The notes beneath the pieces are model-generated. The model had not been told where the DNA came from. It saw nothing but the letters and a program-made list of their open reading frames with translations, and made no database searches. This document shows positions 35,953 to 46,554 of a stretch of 64,000 bases of DNA, piece after piece. The DNA lies in NCBI GenBank assembly GCA_907163375.1, contig CAJQUW010006357.1, forward strand, positions 36,823-100,822, given 5' to 3'. Within the stretch, counting starts at the first letter, position 1, and each line of letters opens with the position of its first letter. The position numbers and the translations under genes are program-made. Origin of the DNA: Prostheceraeus crozeri. Lineage: Eukaryota > Platyhelminthes > Polycladida > Euryleptidae.

Positions 35953-36760
35953 AGTAGTAATAAAACGGCGAACACCCGACCGGCGCGCCCCCCCTCTGGA
36001 ACGGCAGAGTGTCGTGGTCGGCCGCCGTGGTGCTTCGCGTCTGACGTCCCCCCCCCTCTGGAACGCCAGAGTGTCGTGGTGGTCTTGGGCGACCGCCAGG
36101 ATTTGTCTTGAGGCTATAGTGTGTGATGTTTTTCGTGCAATCTGCTGAATGTTGGGTTGTAAAATCGGCTGTTTCGAGTGGAAGGAGTGCTCGGATGTGA
36201 AAACGGAGGCCAGATTTGGATTCAGCGTGAAATTCTGCATCGGTATGGTGAATTTGAACGCAATCGGAGAGAAAAAATTTTCGCTGACGTCCCCCCCCTG
36301 CGCCAAACTTCCAATTTTGCTTCTAGTGACCGGATTTTGTCGTGCCATAGCTCGTTTGAAAGCTAAGAGTGAGAAAAATTCACTGAAAGAATCGGCTTGT
36401 TCATATCTGTCTTCGTTTAGATGTGAGACGCCATTTAAGATTTTGGGAGATTGTCGAAAAACGACAGAGTTAGAATTTGGGACGTTTTGGGCTGTAGCTT
36501 CAAAACGAAGCATCGGATTGGAAAACGGATTTCAGATTTGGAATCAGCGTGAAATTCTGCATCTGTATGGTGAGTTTCAAGTCAATCGGAGAGAAACAAT
36601 TTTCAACATTTTTCGAAAAAACGAGTTAGAATTTTTGCGATGGCTGCCTACTGTAGAGCCAAAACGAAGCATCGGGTGGGAAAACGGAGGCCAGATTCGG
36701 ATTCAGCGTCAAATTCTACATGGAAATGGTGTATTTCCAGCTCAATCGGAGCACTAGAAC
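35953..36760. repeat. Left terminal inverted repeat of Polinton B
   Basis: After the tip come C-rich blocks (CCCCCCCTCTGGAACG), GGCTATAGTGTGTGATGTTT and repeated units with CAGCGTGAAATTCTGCATCG. The complement lies at about 57340-58087. Related units occur in element D (61.08-61.93 kb). Confidence 0.9.
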
Positions 36761-36769
36761 CGGAGATAG

Positions 36770-36887
36770 ACGGGTTTTTAGTGTTTGGATGATGGGTATT
36801 ACGTCATCAGCTGATCGCCACATACTATATAAGCTGGGAACCGACAGAGACTTTTCATTTAGAGGAGAACGATTGTCAAAGGTAGGT
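36770..36887 (+). promoter_or_regulatory. TATA box and short leader exon of the coiled-coil gene (B)
   Basis: ACTATATAAG (TATA at 36826-36833) is followed 50 bases later by CAAAG|GTAGGT (donor at 36882). An acceptor (CCTTTACAG) ends at 37541, 16 bases before the ATG. The same promoter-donor pair exists in A. An ATGACG-like ACGTCATCAG palindrome just upstream may be an activator site. Confidence 0.6.
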
Positions 36888-37557
36888 CGTTTCTCTGAGC
36901 TCCGATGATAGCTTGGGACATTCCAAATTCCGGGTTTCTGAAAGAAACCGACTTAGAAAATTTCATTGCTGATATCAGCTAAGCCGTCAGACTTAGAGGT
37001 TAGCCAGGAGATGGCCTTCGTCTCCAGGCCATAAAAGACTCCAAAACTTTAAAGGCTTGTAACTTTGCTTCTACAAGTCCGTTTGACTTGATTCAAAAAA
37101 GGTTCGGTCGCTATTGACCTCCCCTAACTGATAGACTACTTATAAAAATTTCATAAGTAGTGCTAAAAGTTGAAAAATTTAAATTCGCTAATATTGGCAA
37201 TTTTCGGGGTTTTCAAACCTTCTGATTTCAATAAAGACCTTTATAAAGTTGTGGGAGGCGAGCTTCGGCTTGGAATTTGCAACCTTTTTAAACAATCCAC
37301 TGGTTTTCATGTCAAAATCGGGGTCCGGATACCAACACAGTGATATGACGCACGCTCTGTCCGCGGGAGGTTGGATTTGTGGGCCGAGGCCTTGGAGTTG
37401 GGATAAGATCCCCTCTGAGTAATGCCTGTAACGGATTCAAAGGTTCGACACTTTCCACCAATCTCACAATTTAGCTGTATGATTATAAGAATGACTGCCA
37501 ATGTTGCCTGTTAGTAATTCTATTTCATCCTTCCTTTACAGATACATAAGTTACAAA

Positions 37558-38652
37558 ATGGGAGGCAACTCAAAATTTTTATTTAAAAAGTGCTCTTGCG
37601 GAGAAATAAAGAGGGCTGGCGAATTCAAACGCCACATTAACAAGTATAAGAATACTCCTCACTTTCACGAGGAAAGAGCCTCTATTTCCGGCTGTACACA
37701 TTGCCTGAAATTTTTGAAAGGCAAGGAGCATGAGGCATTTTACATCGCCCACGCCGAATGTCCGGTCAAAAAGGCTAACAATTATACGACATCAGACATC
37801 GGCAAAGTGATCGCGTCCTTCTTCAACGAAGAAACAGTCGATCTAGACGCAGCACTACAAGAGGCTATTGCAACAATTTTGGAACCTGCTGCTTCGGCCA
37901 CTACCTCATCGACAGCAGAAGAGAAGGCCCCACTAAGCGATTTGGACACCTCAGATGACTCCGATTCTGAGGAGGTCGTCATCACTAAAAACGCGGAAGA
38001 GATAGGAAAACCGACAAATCAGTCTTCCCCGAAAAAGAAAGTGATCGCACCTTCCCCAGTAAAGAAGGGGATTATGCAGCAGATGAACAGCTGGAATAAG
38101 GATGAGCAGATCGCAAAAGTGAGCCAGGAATATGCACTCACGAAATTAAAAGATGAGCTCACTCGTTACAAAAACGAATGTTCGGCCCTTAGGGATGACA
38201 ATTTCCACCTGAAGGGTCAGGTAGCCGAGATTCGGGCCCTCAAGACCCAAGTAATTAACTTAGAACCTTTCCGCGAAAGGGCGCTTGCCAGCGAAAAACG
38301 AGTTGAAGAGCAGGCGACGTACATAAAATCACTAAAAGCTCAGGAAGAGGTGTCAAATTTAAAAATCGAGCAACTAAAGACTAGCCTGACTGAGAGTCAG
38401 AAGAAAGAAGAGAGACGAACAACGCTCCACATTCCCATCATCAAGAGCAGAATCGTCGACAGCGTCATCCTTGAGAGTGAGGACTTGGATACCACATTCG
38501 AGTGCTACGATGGGGCGATGGCGGAGATGCGCTGCCTTCATCTCTCAATAAAACATGATGGTGACATCAAAGAATTACGCCACCGCAAGCGGAAACTGCC
38601 GGCCAAATACTTGCCTCAGCCACCACCATCGAAGGTTCAACGAACCGGTTGA
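37558..38652 (+). CDS. Coiled-coil protein with N-terminal Cys motif (Polinton B), 364 aa
   Basis: The start is the ATG after the acceptor at 37541, giving MGGNSKFLFKKCSCGEIKRA. Conserved Cys and His (CSCG, HI, GCTHC, HAEC) suggest a zinc-binding head of about 65 residues. An acidic Ser-rich middle (DLDTSDDSDSEE) and a basic patch (SPKKKVIAPSPVKK) follow, then a coiled coil (about residues 190-290) and a C-terminal block with ECYDGAMAEMRCLHL. It is homologous to the gene at 7885-9100. Function is unknown. The frame is open. Confidence 0.7.
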   Translation: MGGNSKFLFKKCSCGEIKRAGEFKRHINKYKNTPHFHEERASISGCTHCLKFLKGKEHEAFYIAHAECPVKKANNYTTSDIGKVIASFFNEETVDLDAALQEAIATILEPAASATTSSTAEEKAPLSDLDTSDDSDSEEVVITKNAEEIGKPTNQSSPKKKVIAPSPVKKGIMQQMNSWNKDEQIAKVSQEYALTKLKDELTRYKNECSALRDDNFHLKGQVAEIRALKTQVINLEPFRERALASEKRVEEQATYIKSLKAQEEVSNLKIEQLKTSLTESQKKEERRTTLHIPIIKSRIVDSVILESEDLDTTFECYDGAMAEMRCLHLSIKHDGDIKELRHRKRKLPAKYLPQPPPSKVQRTG

Positions 38653-38661
38653 ATTGATTTA

Positions 38662-38880
38662 TGGTAAGTTAATATCATCTCTATCACTTGAATATAATTT
38701 CATCTATTTTTCCTTCTATTTTCAGATACGACGAGAACGAACCAACGGCTCTCTTAAGGGCCACCATGGGGCAAGACATGATAGAACCTCCACGCGGTTT
38801 GCCCTGGGCAGTCTTTAGACTGGCGAATACTATCATTAAGTTGAATCTGCTATCAGTCAACTTGAACGTTACATCACATT
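38662..38880 (+). other. 3' intron and shared 3' block, copy 1 (Polinton B)
   Basis: Just after the stop, ATG|GTAAGT and TTTTCAG frame a short intron, followed by a block starting near CGAACCAACGGCTCTCTTAA. The same block recurs at about 39220-39350, 3' of the next gene. Element A has the matching intron and block. Confidence 0.6.
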
Positions 38881-38887
38881 AGAGGGG

Positions 38888-38895
38888 TATATAAA
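38888..38895 (+). promoter_or_regulatory. TATA box of the 88-aa gene
   Basis: GGGGTATATAAACC lies 32-39 bases before the ATG at 38927, so transcription would start almost at the start codon and the leader would be very short. Confidence 0.6.
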
Positions 38896-38926
38896 CCACT
38901 ACCTCTCATTTCATTTCATTTCAATC

Positions 38927-39193
38927 ATGGAGACGCCAAACGCTGCAGTCAACTCTCCTCGCGGACCGCAGTTAAGACCGCGAAATTTATTTAATGAATT
39001 TGCTAGAATAGAGGAGCAAGACAGAGTTCACAACAATCTTGCTCAGATTGGCAATGCGATGACAGCAAGTGTTGCCAATCCAATGGAATGGCGCTACATT
39101 CCACCCTCCACTCACATACCAACTACCATTGAAGTCGACACTGCTGAGGTTGAACGGTTACGACTCTCTCTCAGCAGAATTGGTATGGAGTAA
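38927..39193 (+). CDS. Small Polinton protein, 88 aa, unknown
   Basis: It starts METPNAAVNSPRGPQLRPRN, followed by a helical part and EVERLRLSLSRIG at the end. A TATA box lies directly upstream, which supports the start. It is the positional counterpart of the 95-residue gene in A but not clearly related. Function is unknown. Confidence 0.5.
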   Translation: METPNAAVNSPRGPQLRPRNLFNEFARIEEQDRVHNNLAQIGNAMTASVANPMEWRYIPPSTHIPTTIEVDTAEVERLRLSLSRIGME

Positions 39194-39578
39194 GATTGCT
39201 GATGACGACTCCCGGGACCGAACCACCGGCTCTCTTAAGGGCCACCATGGGGCAAGACATGATAGAACCTCCACGCGGTTTGCCCTGGGCAGTCTTCGGA
39301 CTGGCGAATACTATCATTAAGTTGAATCTGCTATCAGTCAACATGACCGTTGCAAATGAAGTTCGGTGTAATACTTCCTTTCGACGGGCGTTCCTGTAAA
39401 GGGCGGCGGTGAAACCCGTAGCTATGTATACCGCAAGGGACATTCGGCAATGGTCAATCTTGTTTAACCTCTCTGCGTCATGTTTGCAAGTGATTGCCTC
39501 TGTCTCAACGTAGTATGCATTCGCGCCAGGGCGACATTTAGCCAACTGTCGAAGGTTGCCTAAAACTTTCCATTGCAT
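39171..39578 (-). CDS. Small conserved Polinton protein, 135 aa, unknown
   Basis: It starts MQWKVLGNLRQLAKCRPGAN; the 70-residue core is nearly the same as at 7025-7374 in A. The C-terminal third is encoded in the repeated 3' block, antisense to the tails of the plus-strand genes. The tail overlaps the end of the 88-residue gene, so the two are convergent. Function is unknown. Confidence 0.55.
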   Translation of the reverse strand: MQWKVLGNLRQLAKCRPGANAYYVETEAITCKHDAERLNKIDHCRMSLAVYIATGFTAALYRNARRKEVLHRTSFATVMLTDSRFNLMIVFASPKTAQGKPRGGSIMSCPMVALKRAGGSVPGVVISNLTPYQFC

Positions 39579-39599
39579 ACGTTATGAGAACCATGAGTT

Positions 39600-39803
39600 C
39601 TACCTGTCTCTATCAATGAGACGAATTGATGAATGGAATGAAATGGGAGGACACTGACGCTTCACACGCAACATAACACACTTCTCTCTTCCGTAGTCTA
39701 ACAAGCTCTTTACACATGGATCGCAGTCGATTGCTATCCCTGTATCAGAAGTGTAAGCTATCTTAATTTTATTTAACACTATTTCACTACCATCATCGCC
39801 CAT
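39600..39803 (-). CDS. Small conserved Polinton protein, 67 aa, unknown
   Basis: It contains YTSDTGIAIDCDPCVKSLL and CPPISFHSSIRLIDRDR. A has a decayed counterpart at 6809-7003. It lies 21 bases upstream of the next minus-strand gene. Its first part is included in the local tandem duplication, so a second partial start exists at about 40.0 kb. Function is unknown. Confidence 0.55.
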   Translation of the reverse strand: MGDDGSEIVLNKIKIAYTSDTGIAIDCDPCVKSLLDYGREKCVMLRVKRQCPPISFHSSIRLIDRDR

Positions 39804-40100
39804 ATGAAATGTTATAAGATTTACAAGTTAGACTAAGCGTGCTACTATTTCCAAATGAAAAAGTATACATGGTTAAATCATCCACTTAAGCCCATCCGTA
39901 GTCTAACAAGCTCTTTACACATGGATCGCAGTCGATTGCTATCCCTGTATCAGAAGTGTAAGCCATCTTAATTTTATTTAACACTATTTCATCTACCATC
40001 TTCGCCCATATGAAATGTTATAAGATTTACAAGTTAGACTAAGCGTGCTACTATTTCCAAATGAAAAAGTATACATGGTTAAATCATCCACTGAAGCCCC
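39691..40100. repeat. 205-bp tandem duplication in Polinton B
   Basis: CCGTAGTCTAACAAGCTC starts at 39691 and again at 39896, and the two 205-base units are almost identical. A has a single copy. The duplication is therefore specific to B and recent. Confidence 0.9.
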
Positions 40101-40149
40101 ATTCAAGTAAGTCAGTATGAAAGCAAAGATAATATGAAATAAAAATTTA

Positions 40150-40599
40150 TTATGGCATGTATTTCAAAAGGTCTTCATCGTCAATATCGTCCCAGAGTCT
40201 GGCTTCACATAGATCACAAAAACAGTTCACTTGTTTCAATCGTTCTTCCACTGCGAGCCTCACTTTGTCGATATACTCCCACTCCGCCATAGTTCGTGGC
40301 TGGGAGATAGGGGTGTACCATTCCCATAATTGGTGGAGGAATTTGGTGCTGGTGATCTCCATCACATCGTCAGTATCGTACTGGAGATACTTCCACCTCA
40401 CAACTGTTAAGTCGGGACACTCCTTCTCACATACACTCTCCTCTTCCTCGTCCGCTGGTAATGACAACTTTCTGATATTGTCCAGTCGGTACACCTTCTC
40501 TACCTTCCCCTTCGTTGGAGCGTTTGGTGCAACGAGCGCCTTTGGTGTTGAGCATGGAGAAGAGAATTTTGTGTTTGGTGTTGTCGGAGGACTTGTCAT
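40150..40599 (-). CDS. Polinton-specific protein, 149 aa (homologue of 6127-6564)
   Basis: The start is chosen at MTSPPTTPNT to match the A copy; an in-frame Met lies five codons upstream. It keeps VRWKYLQYDTDDVMEIT, LWEWYTPISQPRT and the Cys cluster CFCDLCEARLW, and adds an extra CEKEC before the W-rich part. The metal-binding idea is inference. It is divergent from the polymerase gene across a promoter interval of about 0.24 kb. Confidence 0.7.
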   Translation of the reverse strand: MTSPPTTPNTKFSSPCSTPKALVAPNAPTKGKVEKVYRLDNIRKLSLPADEEEESVCEKECPDLTVVRWKYLQYDTDDVMEITSTKFLHQLWEWYTPISQPRTMAEWEYIDKVRLAVEERLKQVNCFCDLCEARLWDDIDDEDLLKYMP

Positions 40600-41022
40600 G
40601 TTGACTGTGAACAATGACTTTGAAATGTTTTCTAATTCTTAAGTATCAACAAGCAACCAATGAGAATGAACAGCCAATGAATGATGAATATGAAAGTATA
40701 TATGTTAAGTGACATTCGTGTCATTTCACTCTGTCTTTGGGACGTATAAGTGAACTGCTCTCTCGTGAATTCCAAATTTGAGTGAAGTCTCTATCTTGTT
40801 GAAGTATCAAGCTTAAACATAATTTCGGTCAAATGGTAAGTTGAAAATTTCTTCACTCATCTCCCTCAAACGTGTGGCTGATAGCATCTTCCTCAATTTC
40901 AGGCATCAACTTCATCACCAACGCCCTCCCTTCTCGAGGAAAGTTTAGAGTTGTTGAGTCAAGGTAGGTTGTAACAATACACTGAGACTTGAACAGAGAT
41001 GATAGAATGATTTCTCTTTCAG
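40600..41022 (+). promoter_or_regulatory. Divergent promoter, leader and first intron of POLB (B)
   Basis: GAAAGTATATATG (TATA at 40697-40704) is followed by a leader, an ATG directly before GTAAGT (40833-40840), and the acceptor CTTTCAG ending at 41022. All three elements are conserved in A. The minus-strand gene at 40599 starts from the other side. Confidence 0.6.
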
Positions 41023-44000
41023 GTGATACCAGTCCCATCTCGAGCGAGTCCATGTCAACATTGTCGCGGGAATGCAACGATCGGGAATGTGCTGACTGTG
41101 GGCACATCTTCACGAGGAAGCGTGATCTCGTCTGACACATCAAGCGAGGTGTTTGTAGACCTAAGTCAGCATCAATCTCCGAAGGTGGGGATGATTCTGT
41201 TAACGATGTCTCCTTTTCTTGAGATTTATGCATTCAGTCTTTTGAGTTACATTTTGAACTATCTTCACATAGACTTCGACATACACACAGTGACGATAGT
41301 TATACTAACAGCGCCTCCTCCATCCGACTCTCTGAAGTGTCGATAAATAATTTAGTGAGGAACTACCAGATGGAATCCTCAGAAACCATTACTGACTTTG
41401 AAGAATGGTTTCATCAAAATTCATCTTTGATTGGTGCGCTCTTCAACAATTTAGCCAATTTTAGAATGAAGGCGCTCATCTATCTCAAAATAAAATATTG
41501 AAAAATCGACCACCATACTGGTCAAATAGTAGAGGTTGGAGTTTCACATACCCTCCTCTCCTGCAACCGAAGTTGTAGACTGCGAGTCTTGGATAGATTT
41601 TCATATCCAAGGGTTAAAATTAAACATAGATAAATTTAACGGGCGTGATAGTGGACTCGTTTTTGATGGTATTGAGACCGCCATAATTAAAATCACTTTA
41701 TTAGAGAACTACTCTGGACGAGGCTCCTTTAAACTTCCGAAAAGTTTAAAAAATAAAACAGCAGTCATTTCTGTAGATTGCGAATCGCAATGTTTTAAGT
41801 ATGCCGTCCTCTCCATTCTCCACTATAATGATGTACAGAATAGCCGATACCGCAAGAGTAAGTATCAACAGTGGGAGAATGAATTAAAGTTTGATGACTG
41901 CAATAGTGAAGATATGAAAATTAAAGATATAGAAAAATTTGAAAAATTGAACAACATCAAAATAGTTCTCCATGTTTGGGAAAAGGGATTGAAGGGTGTC
42001 CGCTACAACTCGCGTTCGAGTTGTTACGAGCACGTTGTCAACCTTTTATTAGTAAGACAGGATGATAGTGAGGAATGGCACTACTGCGGTATTCCCAAAA
42101 TCTCTCGCTTATACCACCACTTAGAAAACTCTAGTAGAGAGTTATATTACTGCGACAGATGTATTCGCCACTTTAGGAGAAAAACTAAATTTGAAACTCA
42201 TTACGAATGGTGTAAGCGAGGTAAACTGCAAATGGAACGCATGCCCAAAGATAAGGAGTTTTCATATAGAGAGAATGGCGATGAACTAAGTCCTCTTCGC
42301 GTCATCTATGCTGACATCGAATGCTATATCGATGATATCATCCACAAGCCAGCAGCCATATCCTGCTATGAAGTATGGCATGATCACTTTAGGGGTAGGC
42401 AAAATAAAATGCGCGTCTGGCAAGGTGAGGATTGTATTTACCAATTCCTACAATTCCTCGAACAGGCTGTAAAATTTCAACAAAAGTATGATGGTGAACT
42501 CTCGCAGATCATTGCATATGACAGCAGATGATCAAGCAAAATTTGATAGTTGCAACGTTTGCCCCAAATGTAGGAAAACATTTGATGATGATAAGATTAA
42601 GAAAGTGCGCGACCATGATCACATCACTGGTAAATTTAGAAACGCACTATGTTCAAAATGCCATTTTTCACTTAGGATGAAACGGCGTACATTACCCGTC
42701 ATTTTCCATAATTTCAAGGGCTACGACAGCCATATGATAATAAAAGGAGGTTTAGGTCAAATGAAAGAGTGGAAGCTTGATGTAATAGCACAAACGAGAG
42801 AGAAGTTTATGGCCATGACAGCAAAAGTGCCTGTCGATAAAACTAAAGAAAATAAGACGGTCTATTTTGATATAAAATTTTTAGATTCCTACCAATTTAT
42901 GACTGCATCACTGGCCTCTCTCGTACAAAATCTAAAGTCTCTTCCACTAACACAAAATCTTAAGAAACAAAATCCAAATCTAACCGATGAAGTCATCACA
43001 CGGAAAGGAGTCTTTCCATATGCATATTTTGATGCGATTAGTAAACTCGGCGAGACTTCTCTTCCGCCCATGGATAAATTTAAAAATGATTTGACCGGCG
43101 CAGAATGTAAGACCGAAGATTATGATCATGCACAAGATGCATGGATAAAATTTGACTGCCATACATTTGGCGAATATATGATTGCCTACCTTAAGTTAGA
43201 TGTATTTTTGCTGGCTGACGTTTTCCAAGAGTTTCGACGAGTGGCATTAGAAGAAAATAAGTTAGATCCCGTCCACTTTGTCAGTCTACCAGCCATGTCA
43301 TTTAAGTCTGCTTTTAAAATGACTGGTGAGACCATTCATCTCTTAGAAGATCCAAAGATGTATAATTTATTTGAGCGAGGAATTCGCGGTGGTCTCACAT
43401 TTGTAAATAAACATAGGTTAAAATCTGAAACAGTAGGTAATGATCATACCCATCTTAAGTATTATGACCAAAATAATTTGTATGGTAGTTCATTATCCAA
43501 ACCGCTACTTCACTCTGAGTTTAGCTGGTTAGATGATAGTGACATTCAGCATCTCTCCAACCCTTCTAACATACTAGCAATTCCAGATGAAGGTGATTGG
43601 GGATATTATTTTGAGATAGATCTAATCTATCCAAATAATATTAAACATAAAACCGTAGATTTTCCACTCGCACCCGAATCAGGTGAAGTGAGTAAAGATA
43701 TGTTTTCCGACTTTATGAAACAATTTCATAAAGATTTAGAATCATGTGGACAACCCAAGTATAAGCCTTGCCGCAAACTTTTGCTCACTCAATATGATAA
43801 AGAAAACTATCTAGTCCACTTTAGCATCTTAAAATTTTATTTAGAAATGGGCATGATTTTAAAAAGAGTTCACCGCATTATTAAATTTAGACAGAAAGCC
43901 TTCCTCAAACCATATATTGATAGCAACAGCCAGAAACGTGCACTCGCCCAAAATAATTTTGAAAAAGATTTTTATAAGTATAAGAATAATAGTCTATTTG

Positions 44001-44816
44001 GTAAGACGATGGAGGATGTTAGAAAACGTGTAAACTATAAACTAGTCAATGATGTTACAAAATTTAAGAAATTGGTCTCATCACCTCTATTCATCGATAG
44101 AGATATTATCGATGAGGACCTTATAGGTGTTAAAATGATAAAATCTAAAGTTGAGTTGTGCAAGCCCATCTATATTGGCCAAGCTGTACTAGATTACTCT
44201 AAGCTTGAAATGCACCAACTCTTTTATAAAATACTAAAACCATGTCCTCTCGTAAAAGAGGTTCGTTTGTTGGATGGCGATACAGATAGTTTCTTCTTAG
44301 GTATTACCACTCAAAAAGATTTAAATTTCAATTAAGTAGGAAAATCTTTAGAAAGATATTTTGATACATCAAATTATCCTACTGATCACCCACTCTACTC
44401 CATCAAAAATAAGGCAAAACTTGGCTGCTTTAAGGATGAGACAGCAGGGAAGGAAATAGATGAAATGATTCTCCTCCGACCAAAAATGTACAGTATGAAA
44501 TTAAGGGATAGCGACGATAGTATTAAGCGCGCTAAAGGCATATCAAGATCATTGGTCTCTAACATGAAACATGAAAATTTCAGGAAAGCCTATGGAAATA
44601 AAAATATAACGTTTGTCAATATATAAAATCTTAAAATCAAAGTCGCATGAGATCAAAACTCATACTTTTAGGAAACGGGCGCTTTCAGCATGGGAGGATA
44701 AGAGGTCTTGGATAGGACATAACACATCTCTTCCACATGGACATCCTGACACAAACATACCACCACCCAAAAGAATTAAACTCACACTACCACATTCAGG
44801 AGACGTCTTAGCATAA
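41023..44816 (+). pseudogene. Protein-primed family B DNA polymerase remains, Polinton B
   Basis: The domain order is the same as in A. It has an N-terminal C2H2-rich leader region (CADCGHIFTRK, about 41090), a further finger (YYCDRC...HYEWC, about 42145-42215), YADIECY (about 42310), the HNH-like block (CPKC...VRDHDHITGK, about 42560-42640) and HNFKGYDSH (about 42710). The palm motifs are RGIRGG (about 43380), DQNNLYGSSL (about 43470), NSLFGK (about 43990) and DTDSFF (about 44280). Sequence is nearly the same as in A. It is broken in about three places. Confidence 0.95.
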
Positions 44817-44839
44817 TCATCCTTAACTTAGTATTTTTA

Positions 44840-44946
44840 TGTTGACTTCTGTAGATAAACATTGCTGTTTTATGTATCGCATGAGATCGTTTCTTCCTTG
44901 TGAATATATGCCAACAGTCAGCCCATTCCCCTATATGTGTGAAAAG
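44840..44946 (-). pseudogene. Decayed C2H2 finger copy between convergent genes (B)
   Basis: On the minus strand it reads EWADCWHIFTRKKRSHAIH, related to the finger in the POLB leader and to the remnant at 1780-1962 in A. The mirrored position in A shows that the duplication predates the split of the two copies. Confidence 0.45.
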
Positions 44947-44994
44947 ACTTTTTCATATACATATTTTTATTTCAATAAACATATCACAATGACT

Positions 44995-46545
44995 TCACTT
45001 TGTTTTCCGAAACACTAAAGTTACGAGGGATTTAGTATCTTTCACTTGGATGCACTCTTGTAAACCATTGGTAATTTATATAGTAATAGAGGGTATAGTT
45101 TGTTTGACGACGGGATGATAGAAAATAGATTCAAACATCTTCTCGACTATTCCATATGAAGCGTCTTTATCATGAATGAAATCACGTAAAATGTATTCTT
45201 TTTTCTCGCCAACAGAAATAGGTAAAATCAAATCACTTTGAATGTAAAGGTGCTGTTCATGTTTATCAAGTGTCATTGGTGTTTCTATACCAATCGTATG
45301 CGCAGCAGTAAACACAGTTTGTAGCATTGAAAAACCAAAGAGTTTTTTCAAATTTTTACTCAATTGACATTGAATGTCATCACCCAGTTTCAGAACAACG
45401 CGTTGTTTTTCAATTGAAAACGAAATGTGGTGTGTCTTTACATCATATTTACTTTTCATCACATGCTTCAACTTCTGTTGTATATAAGGATTTACTACAT
45501 GAATGAAGCTTTCAACTGTATGATATAGACGCGGCATTATATTGATAGCAACTTTAGATTCTTCATAAGACTGGTAAATTTTCTTGATGCGATCACCATA
45601 GATGTCCACCCACCATTCATCATTAACTGAATCAGCTTTAGTGTGATATTCATGAGAAGCATACACCACACCGCTTCCAATAATAGGTGTATAATGTCTT
45701 ACAAAATGACGCAAGGTTGGAGAGAAATAAACTGTAAGTTTGTCATTATATTTCTGAATAACCAACTTATTTTTGTCCGCCATAATTTTCTCTCCATACT
45801 TCTTACCCACAGTCTCATTCCATCGTTTTACTAACTCAATAAGTGATAAAGGTTGAACACCACGCTTTTTCAAAATGATGCGTTCTTCGCATTCTACAAC
45901 ATCTTCATCAAATATTTTAAATCTATAATGAAATTTGTTGATTCGATTTGAATAAACTTTTTTAACATTTGCAGTAGCAATTGACGTTAGATGTAGTCCA
46001 TGACCAAAACCGAGATGTGGATAGAATTCATTATCCAACCTCAGTGTAAGACCTTTAGTAAAAGAATGAAAGCGAAGGAACTGTCTCCCACTCCAATGAT
46101 AGATAGTAAACTCATAAGCTTTCTGATTTTTATTCTTCATGATGGAAGTATTACCACTATTGAACGCCTTAATAATTTTCTCATTCCCAAATGGTTCATA
46201 ATAATCTGATTTTATCTGAATCCATTCATAGTTCCACTTTCCATCTGATGTTAAATTGTATGGGAACTGGAATGCATTATTCATCGTTATTCTATCATGG
46301 GTGCGAGGAGTCAATATCATTTCTTCCAAATCATTCACATTCTGAATATTGCTATCATAGCAAATACTAGAAACGCCAACCTCCCATTCACCTTCTAAAT
46401 GTAGTGGACGATTTAATTCTACTCGATAGTCTGATGGTTTATTTTTGGGAAATTTATTCATAGAAGCATTACTGGGTAAGTAGATTATAAACGAGTCCTT
46501 ATTTTCACTTTCCATATTATTCACATTGGAAAAATATATTAGCAT
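44995..46545 (-). pseudogene. Polinton penton-like minor capsid protein (second paralogue), B
   Basis: Almost identical to 66-1616. It has the PSDYRVELNRPLHLEGEWEV start motif and the LGFGHGLHLTS and YASHEYHTKAD blocks. It is the downstream member of a tandem paralogue pair and converges on POLB. It is mostly open, with about one break. Confidence 0.75.
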
Positions 46546-46554
46546 ACTTTTGCA

